A stretch of 5,980 nucleotides of DNA from a bacterium (lineage in GTDB: Bacteria > Planctomycetota > J058 > JAJDCP01), in the NCBI GenBank assembly GCA_030428695.1, contig JAUIEM010000493.1, positions 1 to 5,980 on the forward strand, written 5' to 3'. Under the pieces are notes generated by a model that saw only the letters and a list, made by a program, of their open reading frames with translations, was not told the origin of the DNA and did no database searches. Numbering within the stretch: the first letter of the stretch is position 1; the number at the start of each line of letters is the position of its first letter. Shown here piece after piece: positions 1 through 5,980 of this stretch. A program made the translations under genes and the position numbers.

Positions 1-496
1 CCGGGCTGTTCGTCTCGAGGGCGAGGCGCAGGAAGCCGGTGCCGAAGCGCTGCAGCTCGTAGCGCTTCGAGAACGGCTTGCCCGAGCCGCGGATGCCTTC
101 GGGGAAGACGACGATGCACTGCTCGGCCTCGAGCAGCCCCCAGCAGTTGCGCGGATCGCCGACGACCTGCCCGGTGCGGCTGAAGTACGACATCACGAAG
201 GGCAGCGCCGGGAACCAGCGCTCGATCATCGACCGCACCACACGCGGCGGCTTCGCCTCGAGGCCCATCGCCATCGCGATCATCATGCCGTCGAGGGGGA
301 GCTGGCCGGCGTGGTTGGCGACGAGCAGCACGCGGCCTTCGGGAACGTTCTCGATGCCGTGGGTCTCGACCCGGAAATAGTGCCGGTACAGCCAGCTGAA
401 CCGCTCGAGCGCGCCGTGGGCCGCGTCGAGGTTCAGCCCCCAGTCGTCGAAGCCGGCGGAGTTGATCTCCAGGCTCCGGGCGAGCTCTTCCCGCAT
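1..496 (-). CDS. Lysophospholipid acyltransferase family protein (PlsC/MGAT-like), C-terminus missing
   Basis: Only the N-terminal 165 residues are visible; the gene runs off the left edge. The protein probably transfers an acyl group from acyl-CoA or acyl-ACP to a lysolipid or related alcohol at the inner membrane face. Seen: motif I as N61-H62-A-G-Q-L-P-L-D69, the catalytic His/Asp pair spaced HX6D rather than the classical HX4D, and motif III as FPEGIRGSGKPF (131-142), the phosphate-binding FPEGxR block, followed by FGTGFLRLAL. The HX6D spacing recalls the MGAT-like branch of LPLATs (recalled family knowledge). No signal peptide is seen. The start is chosen at ATG 496 because a GGGGG tract (504-508) lies 7 nt upstream; ATG 502, two codons earlier and overlapping the tyrA stop as ATGA, is equally in frame. 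It is the last visible gene of the leftward operon. The acyl acceptor cannot be inferred. Confidence 0.86.
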   Translation of the reverse strand, partial: MREELARSLEINSAGFDDWGLNLDAAHGALERFSWLYRHYFRVETHGIENVPEGRVLLVANHAGQLPLDGMMIAMAMGLEAKPPRVVRSMIERWFPALPFVMSYFSRTGQVVGDPRNCWGLLEAEQCIVVFPEGIRGSGKPFSKRYELQRFGTGFLRLALETNSP

Positions 497-498
497 GA

Positions 499-1581
499 TC
501 ATGCCCCCAGGTAGGCGCGGCCCCGTTCCATCAGCGCGACGAAGCGCCCGGCGTCGCGCGCCTGCACGCAGCTCTCCAGCTCCTCGACCGCCGCACGCAG
601 CGCCGCCAGCGAGTCGCCGCCGTAGTCGTTGAGCGCCTGGATCTCATAGTACAGCTCGGGGTTGTCGCGCGCGACCGCGCGGGCGACGGCGAGCTGGGCG
701 TCGAAGGTGGTGCTCGACAGCCGCTGCAGGGCCGGGGCGCTGGTCTGGCTGGCGGAGAGCGCCGAGAAGAACGCGATGTTCAGCGCGTGGCTCAGGCCGA
801 GCACGAAGGCGATGTGCCGGTCGTGGCTGTCGAGGTCCATCCCGACCAGCGTCGCCATCGTCGGCGCGAACAGCTCCCGCACGGCGGCGCTCGCTTCCTC
901 GATGCCGAGGTCGACGACGATCACGTGGCGCCCGCTCAACAGCTCGGTGTCCGGCCCGAACATCGGGTGGATGCTGCAGGCCCGGCAGCCCGCCGCGACC
1001 AGGGCGTCGAGGGCGCCGCGCAGGGGCGTCTTCAGCGAGCCGACATCGAAGATCACCCCCGGCGGCTTGCGCTCCGCGAGGGTGGAGAGCACCGCGGCGG
1101 TGCCGCCAAGGGGGGCGGCGACGACGAGCAGGTCCTCGTCGAGGGGCAGGGCGCGGTAGTCCGGATGCGAGGGAAACCCCTCCGGGGCGCCGGCGGGATC
1201 GGCGACGGTCACCGCGTAGCCCTGCGAGGCGAGGAAGCGCGCGAACCAGCTTCCCATGCGTCCTCCGCCCCCGATGACCAGGGCGCGGCGGCCGTCCCCC
1301 GCGGCGCGGGCGGCGACCCGGTCTCGCTCCTGGACCTGCAGGGAGGAGCGGATCAGCTCGCGGATCACCGTCCGCGCCAGCCCCGGCGACAGGCCGAGCT
1401 CCGCCGCCTGCTCGCAGGCCCGGGTCAGCACGACCTTCTCGCGCTCGAAGTCGCGGGTCGGGCGGCCGCTGCTGCGCTTGACCTTGCCGATCTCCGAGGC
1501 CAGGGCGCGGCGTCGAGCCGCGAGGGCCAGGATCTGGCGGTCGACCGCGCTCAGCTCGGCGCGCAGCTCGTCGAGGCCCAT
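499..1581 (-). CDS. tyrA: Bifunctional chorismate mutase (AroQ class) / prephenate dehydrogenase, T-protein
   Basis: Converts chorismate to prephenate, then prephenate to 4-hydroxyphenylpyruvate with NAD+, the tyrosine branch of aromatic amino-acid synthesis in the cytosol. At 360 aa it is close to the E. coli T-protein. Residues 1-90 are an AroQ mutase domain; aligned by eye to E. coli, all active-site positions are kept: R7, R24, K35, D44, R47, E48 and Q84. Residues 98-128 form a Rossmann fold with GGGGRMG (104-110) and an acidic residue, D128, after beta-2, which favours NAD+ over NADP+. HPMFGP (205-210) is the signature catalytic-region motif of TyrA; a helical C-terminal dehydrogenase domain with [10 protein letters not shown] (262-271) follows. 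No ACT domain is present, so any tyrosine feedback would act through the catalytic domains. The ATG start has GGGAG 8 nt upstream and sits 1 nt after the acetyltransferase stop. Confidence 0.95.
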   Translation of the reverse strand: MGLDELRAELSAVDRQILALAARRRALASEIGKVKRSSGRPTRDFEREKVVLTRACEQAAELGLSPGLARTVIRELIRSSLQVQERDRVAARAAGDGRRALVIGGGGRMGSWFARFLASQGYAVTVADPAGAPEGFPSHPDYRALPLDEDLLVVAAPLGGTAAVLSTLAERKPPGVIFDVGSLKTPLRGALDALVAAGCRACSIHPMFGPDTELLSGRHVIVVDLGIEEASAAVRELFAPTMATLVGMDLDSHDRHIAFVLGLSHALNIAFFSALSASQTSAPALQRLSSTTFDAQLAVARAVARDNPELYYEIQALNDYGGDSLAALRAAVEELESCVQARDAGRFVALMERGRAYLGA

Positions 1582-1582
1582 C

Positions 1583-2062
1583 TCAGGTGCTCCCGATCGG
1601 GCGGACCATGCGCCGCATCTCGCAGCTCCACCCGAGCTCTTCGTAGAAGGCGCGCGCCCGCGGGTTGCCTTCGAACACGTACAGGGCCATCTGCCGCGCC
1701 CCCCGCAGGCGCGCCCAGCCGGCGGCGTGGTCGAGCAGCACGCGGCCGACGCCCCGGCTGCGGTGCGCGGGGTCGACGACCAGCTCGTAGATGATCCCGC
1801 GCCGGATCGGCCGCACGCCGGGGTGGGTGGGATCCTCGATGCCGACCAGGCAGAAGCCGACCGCCTCGCCCTCGAGCTCGGCGATGAGGAACTCGCTCCA
1901 GGCCGAGGCCTGGTTGCGCTCGAAGGTCTCGGCGATCCAGGCGTCGGTCAGCTTCTGGAAGTGGGAGGGGACCAGGGAGATGTGGTAGTCGTGCAGGCAG
2001 TGCCAGAGACGGGTGACCGCGGCCAGATCGGCGTCGGCGGCCGCCCGGATCGCGACCTCCAT
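1583..2062 (-). CDS. GNAT-family N-acetyltransferase, substrate unknown
   Basis: A 159-aa single-domain GNAT protein that should transfer an acetyl group from acetyl-CoA to an amine. Seen: beta-4 segment YELVVDP (92-98) leading to the acetyl-CoA pyrophosphate loop R101-S-R-G104-V-G106, helix 3, then motif [16 protein letters not shown] (131-145), where N133 and Y140 are the usual cofactor-contacting or general-acid positions of the family. Length is typical. The start is taken as ATG 2062, which overlaps the ETF-QO stop as TGATG; a GTG one codon earlier (2065) is also in frame. No Shine-Dalgarno lies close upstream, so translation probably depends on reinitiation after ETF-QO. It sits between an electron-transfer gene and tyrA, neither of which reveals the substrate; protein N-terminal, antibiotic-like or small-amine acetylation all remain possible. 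Confidence 0.92.
   Translation of the reverse strand: MEVAIRAAADADLAAVTRLWHCLHDYHISLVPSHFQKLTDAWIAETFERNQASAWSEFLIAELEGEAVGFCLVGIEDPTHPGVRPIRRGIIYELVVDPAHRSRGVGRVLLDHAAGWARLRGARQMALYVFEGNPRARAFYEELGWSCEMRRMVRPIGST
1590..1594 (-). promoter_or_regulatory. Ribosome binding site of tyrA
   Basis: GGGAG on the minus strand, 8 nt before the tyrA ATG at 1581. It lies within the last codons of the acetyltransferase gene and supports the chosen tyrA start. Confidence 0.6.
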
Positions 2063-3765
2063 CACAGCGCGACGTAGTTGGGTCCGCCTCCGCCTTCGGG
2101 CGTGATCCAGTTGATGACCTGGTAGGGGTCACGGATGTCGCAGGTCTTGCAGTGCACGCAGTTGCTCGCGTTGATCTTGAGCTCCTTGCGGGCGCTGCCC
2201 TCGGCGACCTCGACCATCTCGTACACCTGCGCCGGGCAGAAGTGCTGGCAGGGGTTCTGGTACTCGACGGTGCAGCGGTTGTTGCAGATGTCGTGGTCGG
2301 TGATCGTCAGGTGGCAGACCTGGTCTTCCTCGTGCTTGGTGCCCGAGTAGTACACGTCGGTCAGCTTGTCGAAGGTCAGCACGCCGTCGAACTCCGGCGG
2401 CACGAACTCCTTCTTCTTGTAGTAGGTGTCCGGCTTCTCGTAGTGCAGGTAGTCCGGCTTGGGCTTGGGCTTCGGGCCGGGGTAGTAGCCGCCGGTCTGG
2501 AACTGCAGCCCGCTGCGCAAAAGGCCAGGGAAGAAGCCGTTGCGGAAGCTCATGCGGAAGTTGCGGAACTCCCACAGCTCTTCCTTGATCCAGCTGTCTT
2601 CGACCTTCTTCGTGTAGCGCGCGGTCGCCTTCTCGGAGAAGTCGTCGGCGAGCAGCATCTCGAAGGCCGTCTCGGCCGCGAGCATGCCGCTCTTCATCGC
2701 GAGGTGGATGCCCTTGAGCCGCGCCGGGTTGAGCATGCCGGCCGAGTCGCCGGTCAGGAGCGCGCCCTTGGCGTGCAGGCGCGGCACGCAGAACCAGCCG
2801 CCGTCGGTGATCGCCTTGGCGCCGTAGGCGAGCAGCTCGCCGCCCTCGAGCATCTCCGCGACCCACGGGTGCTGCTTGAAGCGCTGCAGGTTGCCGTGCG
2901 GGTCGAGGAAGGGGTCGGGGGAGTCGAGGCCCGACACGAAGCCGACCGCGACCCGGTGGTCGGTCATGTAGTAGATGAAGCCGCCGCCGAAGGTGTCGGT
3001 GTCGAGGGGGTAGCCCATCGTGTGGTAGATCGTGCCGGCGGGCCGGGCGTTCTCGGCCGGGACCTTCCACAGCTCCTTGACGCCCGAGGAGTACATCTGG
3101 GGGTCGCGGTCGCGCATCAGGCCGAGCCGGGGGATGATCTCCTTCGACAGCGAGCCACGCGGCCCCTCGGCGAAGATCGTGACCTTCGAGATGATGTCGG
3201 TGCCCGGCTCGAAGTTGCCCTTCGGCTCGCCGTGCTTGTCGACGCCGGCGTCGGCGGTGCGCACGCCGCGCACGCCCTGCTCGTCGAACAGCACCGTGCG
3301 GCCGGGGAAGCCGGTCATCACGTTGATCGACTCCTCGAAGTGCTCCTCTATGTACTCGCCCATCCAGCGCACCATGTTGCCGAGGCTGACCACGTAGTTG
3401 CCGTCATTGTGCAGGGGCGGAGGAACGTAGGGGAGCTGGCGCGCCTTCTTCTTGTCGAGGTACATCACCGCGTCATGGACCACGCGGTGCTCGAGCGGCG
3501 CGCCCGCCGCGATGTACTCCGGCATCAGCTCGGACAGCGCGCGCGGGTCGAGGACCGCCCCGGAGAAGCCGTGCATGCCGATCTCGGCGGATTTCTCGAG
3601 CACGAAGATGTCCGGCTCGAGGGGCTCGCCGTGCAGCTCGCCCTTTTCGATGCGCTCGTTGTGATCCTTGATCAGCTGACCGAGCCGGATCGCCGCGGAG
3701 AGCCCGGCCGGACCGGCACCGACGATCGTGATGTCGGCTTCCATCTCATCGCGTTCGATATCCAT
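2062..3765 (-). CDS. Electron transfer flavoprotein-ubiquinone oxidoreductase (ETF-QO, ETF dehydrogenase)
   Basis: Membrane-associated FAD and 4Fe-4S enzyme that oxidises reduced ETF and reduces quinone, linking beta-oxidation and amino-acid dehydrogenases to respiration. At 567 aa it has the usual bacterial length. Seen: dinucleotide-binding VGAGPAGLSAA (15-25), ribose-binding acidic E57 in FVLEKS, SGAVLDPRAL (68-77), second FAD motif LLTGDSAGMLNP (336-347) with D340, then LKGIHLAMKSG (350-360). The C-terminal ferredoxin-like domain carries cluster ligands C510, C536, C539 and C542, matching human C561, C586, C589 and C592, and the diagnostic NCVHCKTCDI block and PEGGGGPNY tail. Odd: additional cysteines C484, C494, C498 and C506 and a KPKPKP stretch near 432-437. 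The ATG at 3765 has AAGGAG 8 nt upstream. First gene of the operon; no etfAB is visible nearby. Confidence 0.97.
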   Translation of the reverse strand: MDIERDEMEADITIVGAGPAGLSAAIRLGQLIKDHNERIEKGELHGEPLEPDIFVLEKSAEIGMHGFSGAVLDPRALSELMPEYIAAGAPLEHRVVHDAVMYLDKKKARQLPYVPPPLHNDGNYVVSLGNMVRWMGEYIEEHFEESINVMTGFPGRTVLFDEQGVRGVRTADAGVDKHGEPKGNFEPGTDIISKVTIFAEGPRGSLSKEIIPRLGLMRDRDPQMYSSGVKELWKVPAENARPAGTIYHTMGYPLDTDTFGGGFIYYMTDHRVAVGFVSGLDSPDPFLDPHGNLQRFKQHPWVAEMLEGGELLAYGAKAITDGGWFCVPRLHAKGALLTGDSAGMLNPARLKGIHLAMKSGMLAAETAFEMLLADDFSEKATARYTKKVEDSWIKEELWEFRNFRMSFRNGFFPGLLRSGLQFQTGGYYPGPKPKPKPDYLHYEKPDTYYKKKEFVPPEFDGVLTFDKLTDVYYSGTKHEEDQVCHLTITDHDICNNRCTVEYQNPCQHFCPAQVYEMVEVAEGSARKELKINASNCVHCKTCDIRDPYQVINWITPEGGGGPNYVAL

Positions 3766-3773
3766 GATGACGA

Positions 3774-3779
3774 CTCCTT
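3774..3779 (-). promoter_or_regulatory. Ribosome binding site of ETF-QO
   Basis: A strong AAGGAG on the minus strand, 8 nt before ATG 3765. It decides the start: the reading frame stays open far upstream, antisense to the P450 gene, and would otherwise mislead start calling. Confidence 0.8.
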
Positions 3780-3802
3780 CGCGTGGACCCCGGATGGGCC
3801 CG

Positions 3803-3831
3803 AACATACACGGCGAGGCCGCGCGATGCAA
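3803..3831 (-). promoter_or_regulatory. Probable sigma70-type promoter of the ETF-QO operon
   Basis: On the minus strand TTGCAT (3826-3831) is followed after exactly 17 nt by TATGTT (3803-3808). The -10 matches 4 of 6 consensus bases and the -35 keeps the TTG core. In a very GC-rich surrounding this AT-containing pair stands out. Transcription would start near 3796, giving a leader of about 30 nt that includes the AAGGAG site. It is predicted to drive ETF-QO and, through coupling, the three genes behind it. Confidence 0.55.
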
Positions 3832-3849
3832 GGTTCCGCGGGGGCGTGT

Positions 3850-3872
3850 CCAGCCCGCGGGGCAGGGGCTGG
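3850..3872. repeat. 7-bp perfect inverted repeat in the divergent intergenic region
   Basis: CCAGCCC (3850-3856) and GGGCTGG (3866-3872) are perfect inverted arms around a 9-nt spacer, upstream of both divergent genes. A second inverted pair, CCGCGGG (3836-3842) and CCCGCGG (3854-3860), shares three bases with the first, so the two hairpins exclude each other. They could mark an operator, but short GC palindromes arise easily at this base composition. Confidence 0.3.
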
Positions 3873-3916
3873 CGCGGCGCGTCGTCGGCGGTGTACGCTG
3901 AGGGAACACCCGCCCT

Positions 3917-3921
3917 GGAGG
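3917..3921 (+). promoter_or_regulatory. Ribosome binding site of the cytochrome P450 gene
   Basis: GGAGG lies 6 nt before GTG 3928 and supports that start over upstream in-frame ATG 3826, whose added residues are low-complexity and unlike a P450 N-terminus. A weak TACGCT (3894-3899) upstream could be a -10 element, but no matching -35 is seen. Confidence 0.7.
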
Positions 3922-3927
3922 TCCGCC

Positions 3928-5253
3928 GTGACCGACGCGCAGCCCTTCCCCGGCCCGACGACCTGGCATCCCCTCGGCTTCGCGCCGGAGATGTTGCGGG
4001 ACAGCCTCGGCTTCATCCTGCGCCTGGTCGAACAGCACGGCCCGTACGTCCGCTTCCGCCTCGCCAGCCAGACCGCCTACCTGGTCGTCGCCCCCGAGGG
4101 GGTCGCGCGGGTGCTGTCGGAGAACAGCAAGGCCTACAAGAAGAGCAAGGCCTTCCAGCGCCTGGTCCCGCTGATCGGCCAGGGCCTGCTGGTGTCCGAG
4201 GGGAAGTTCTGGCAGCGCCAGCGGCGCATGCTGCAGCCGGAGTTCACCCGCGCCCGCGTCGCCGACTTCGCGCCCGTCGTCGAGCGCGCGACCGACCGCC
4301 TGATCGAGCGCTGGCGGGGGTCGGAAACCGACACCCGCGACGTCGCAGCCGACCTCGGCGACCTGACCCTCGACGTGGTCAGCGCCGCCCTGTTCAGCGC
4401 GGACGTGCGGGCCGAGAGCGGGAAGCTCCAGGACGAGCTGCTGGTCGTCCTTGCCGACGCCGACCGCCGCATGCGCCAGCCCCTGACCCTGCCGCTGTGG
4501 TGCCCGACCCAGCGCAACCGCCGCGTGCGGCGCGCCCTCGCCTACCTCGACGGGCAGGTGCGCAGCATGATCGAGAGCCGCCGCGCCGCCGGTCCGAAGG
4601 GGGAGGACCTGCTCGACCGGCTGCTCGTGCTCGAGGGGGAGGACGGCGCGAAGCTCGACCCGGAGCAGCTGCGCGACGAGGTGATCACCCTGTTCCTCGC
4701 CGGCTACGAGACGACGAGCAGCGCGCTCTCCTGGACGCTCTACCTGCTCGCCCTCCATCCCGAGGTCGCCGCCCGCTGCCGCGCCGAGCTCGGGGACGAG
4801 GACCCCGGCCCCGACGACATCGGCAGGCTGCGCTACCTCAAGCAGGTCGTCGACGAGGCGATGCGCCTCTACCCCCCGGCCTGGATCTTCGGCCGCGAGG
4901 CGCTCGAGGACGACGTGCTCGGCGGCTTCCGCCTGCCGAAGGGGGCCTGGGTGCTGCTCAGCCCCTGGGCGACGCATCGCCAGGCGGACCTGTGGGAAGA
5001 TCCCGAGCGCTTCGACCCCGAGCGTTTCGCGAGCCGGCCCGCGCGCTACAACTGGTTCCCCTTCGGCGGCGGGCCCCGGCTGTGCATCGGCAAGCACTTC
5101 TCGCTGCTCGAGATCCTGCTCGTGCTGCCGCGGCTGCTGCGCCGCTTCGAGCTCTCCCCGGTGGCGGGCACGGATGTGCAGCCGAAGGCCTACGTCACCC
5201 TGCGGCCCGAGGGCGCGCTGCCGCTGCGGGTGCGGCCGCTGCCGGGGACGTAG
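3928..5253 (+). CDS. Cytochrome P450, stand-alone haem monooxygenase
   Basis: A 441-aa haem-thiolate monooxygenase; substrate unknown. Seen in order: N-terminal FPGPTTWHPLG with no membrane anchor, so probably cytosolic; C-helix W95-Q-R-Q-R-R with the haem-propionate-type WxxxR pattern; I-helix A258-G-Y-E-T-T263 oxygen-activation motif; K-helix E310-A-M-R313; PERF-type motif repeated at 359-362 and 364-367; haem loop FPFGGGPRLCIG (377-388) with thiolate ligand C386. The FGGGPRLCIG loop and the ExxR region resemble the CYP102/CYP4-like, eukaryotic-looking class more than classical bacterial class I enzymes, whose loop is usually FGxGxHxCLG. No reductase or ferredoxin domain is fused and none is adjacent, so the redox partners lie elsewhere. 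GTG start with GGAGG 6 nt upstream. Transcribed away from ETF-QO; fatty acids, terpenoids or polyketides are all conceivable substrates. Confidence 0.96.
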   Translation: MTDAQPFPGPTTWHPLGFAPEMLRDSLGFILRLVEQHGPYVRFRLASQTAYLVVAPEGVARVLSENSKAYKKSKAFQRLVPLIGQGLLVSEGKFWQRQRRMLQPEFTRARVADFAPVVERATDRLIERWRGSETDTRDVAADLGDLTLDVVSAALFSADVRAESGKLQDELLVVLADADRRMRQPLTLPLWCPTQRNRRVRRALAYLDGQVRSMIESRRAAGPKGEDLLDRLLVLEGEDGAKLDPEQLRDEVITLFLAGYETTSSALSWTLYLLALHPEVAARCRAELGDEDPGPDDIGRLRYLKQVVDEAMRLYPPAWIFGREALEDDVLGGFRLPKGAWVLLSPWATHRQADLWEDPERFDPERFASRPARYNWFPFGGGPRLCIGKHFSLLEILLVLPRLLRRFELSPVAGTDVQPKAYVTLRPEGALPLRVRPLPGT

Positions 5254-5256
5254 TCC

Positions 5257-5980
5257 TCAGCGGCGCTGCCGCTGCAGCGCACGCACCGCCCGGGACAGCT
5301 CGCGCTTGCGGGCGACGCAGGCGTCGCGCTGGGCCTCGAGCCGCGCGTACTGCTCGGAGCCGCGCGGCAGCCCGAGCAGCGCCCGGTGCAGCTCCGTGTC
5401 GGCGCGGTCGGCGTCGCGGCGGGCCTGCTGCAGGTCGGCGATCGCGTCGGTGATCTCCTGGTTGCGCGCGTCGCGGGCCTCCCAGCGCGCCTCGTCCCGG
5501 GCGGCCTGCTCGGCGAGGCTGCGCCGGGCCGCCTCGCCGAGCTCGGTCTGCAGCGCGTCGAGCCGCTCCCCGAGCTGGCGCAGCAGCGGGACCGCCTCCG
5601 CCGCGGCGTCCTGGCAGGCGTCGCGGGCGGTCTGCAGCCCGGCGCGCCGCTTGTGCTCGGCGGCGAGGCCGAGGTGCGCGCGGGCCAGGGCGGTGCGCAG
5701 GCGGCCGGTGGCCTGGTCGGCGACGCCGTCGAAGCAGGCCCCGACGACCTCGTCCGCGCGCGCGTCGATCCAGCCGGTGACGCGGTCGGCGGGGTTGCTC
5801 AGCAGGCCGCTGGCCTGGTAGACGGCGCCGGCCATGCGCCCGAGCAGCCCGTCGGTCTCGCTGAGGATCGAGCCCCAGCCCGCGCGCAGGCCGACGCCGA
5901 CGTTGGCGTACTTCAGCGCCGCGCCGGCCGTTTCGCCGAGCTGGCCCGCGACCTTCCCGACTCCCCAGCGCACCGCGAGG
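5257..5980 (-). CDS. Uncharacterised Ala/Arg-rich coiled-coil protein, N-terminus beyond the window
   Basis: I do not recognise a family. About 240 residues are visible. An in-frame GTG at 5973 exists, but the frame stays open to the edge and no Shine-Dalgarno precedes that GTG, so the true start probably lies outside. Numbering from GTG 5973, residues 1-60 are Gly/Ala-rich with repeated small residues and aromatic spots (W3, Y22, W33, Y52), suggesting packed or membrane-touching amphipathic helices. Residues 62-100 look helical. Residues 105-238 are highly charged, Ala/Leu/Glu/Arg-rich and nearly proline-free, with heptad-like hydrophobic spacing, as in a long coiled coil interrupted around GLPRGSEQY (201-209). 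Three cysteines (C80, C120, C219) are present. No signal peptide can be judged. It converges on the P450 gene with 3 bp between stops. A structural or envelope-associated role is possible but not shown. Confidence 0.72.
   Translation of the reverse strand, partial: LAVRWGVGKVAGQLGETAGAALKYANVGVGLRAGWGSILSETDGLLGRMAGAVYQASGLLSNPADRVTGWIDARADEVVGACFDGVADQATGRLRTALARAHLGLAAEHKRRAGLQTARDACQDAAAEAVPLLRQLGERLDALQTELGEAARRSLAEQAARDEARWEARDARNQEITDAIADLQQARRDADRADTELHRALLGLPRGSEQYARLEAQRDACVARKRELSRAVRALQRQRR

Noticed and set aside
787..2077. Two rightward open frames (787-1794 and 1256-2077) opposite tyrA and the acetyltransferase
   Set aside because: They are antisense to clearly conserved genes, show no motifs, and have shadow-type composition.
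2461..2475. KPKPKP-encoding short repeat in ETF-QO (residues 432-437) as a tandem repeat element
   Set aside because: Only about three short units, in frame, within a linker before the iron-sulfur domain; better read as a local low-complexity linker.
3766..5097. Leftward extension of the ETF-QO frame, antisense to the P450, giving an apparent 1011-residue protein
   Set aside because: The extension has no recognisable domain, crosses the promoter, and the ETF-QO N-terminus, AAGGAG site and family length all fix the start at 3765.
2152..5253. Rightward open frame of 1033 codons, antisense to ETF-QO and continuing in frame into the P450
   Set aside because: Its first part mirrors the ETF-QO gene and gives an Ala/Val/Leu/Arg/Glu-rich, motif-free protein. 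Stop codons are rare antisense to GC-rich coding DNA. GTG 3928 with GGAGG marks the real P450 start.
5258..5274. Hairpin CAGCGGC/GCCGCTG as an intrinsic terminator
   Set aside because: No T-run follows on either strand and the stem lies within coding sequence of the leftward gene; GC-rich hairpins of this size are expected by chance.
3783..5453. Rightward 556-codon frame overlapping the P450 in another phase
   Set aside because: The product is almost entirely Arg/Ala/Pro/Gly, a typical out-of-frame shadow of a GC-rich gene; the overlapping P450 has all diagnostic motifs.

Overview
This is a GC-rich (by eye about 70% or more), gene-dense bacterial chromosome segment. It holds six protein-coding genes, no RNA genes, no mobile elements and no CRISPR array. 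GC content, GTG starts, Arg/Ala-rich proteins and the family mix (ETF-QO, AroQ-TyrA fusion, MGAT-like acyltransferase, stand-alone P450) fit a high-GC proteobacterial or myxobacterial/deltaproteobacterial-type genome. The exact lineage cannot be fixed from the sequence alone.

Layout. A leftward cluster runs from about 3831 down to the left window edge: ETF-ubiquinone oxidoreductase (2062-3765), a GNAT acetyltransferase (1583-2062), bifunctional chorismate mutase/prephenate dehydrogenase TyrA (499-1581) and a lysophospholipid acyltransferase-like protein cut by the left edge (1-496). Stops and starts overlap or nearly touch at every junction, so this looks like one translationally coupled operon. 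A sigma70-like promoter (TTGCAT, 17 nt, TATGTT) lies 31-66 nt upstream of the ETF-QO start. A 162-bp divergent intergenic region (3766-3927) separates it from a rightward cytochrome P450 gene (3928-5253). The P450 gene converges, with 3 bp between stop codons, on a leftward coiled-coil protein of unknown function (5257-5980) cut by the right edge.

Functional reading. ETF-QO passes electrons from ETF (fatty-acid and amino-acid dehydrogenation) to the quinone pool. TyrA makes 4-hydroxyphenylpyruvate for tyrosine. The acyltransferase probably acts on lipids. No single pathway obviously unites the four operon genes. The P450 has its own start signals and no fused reductase, so its redox partners must be encoded elsewhere.

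I find no convincing undescribed system. The observations most worth checking are the cysteine-enriched C-terminal domain of the ETF-QO, the mixed-function coupled operon, the AroQ-TyrA fusion in this genome type, and the unassigned coiled-coil protein at the right edge.
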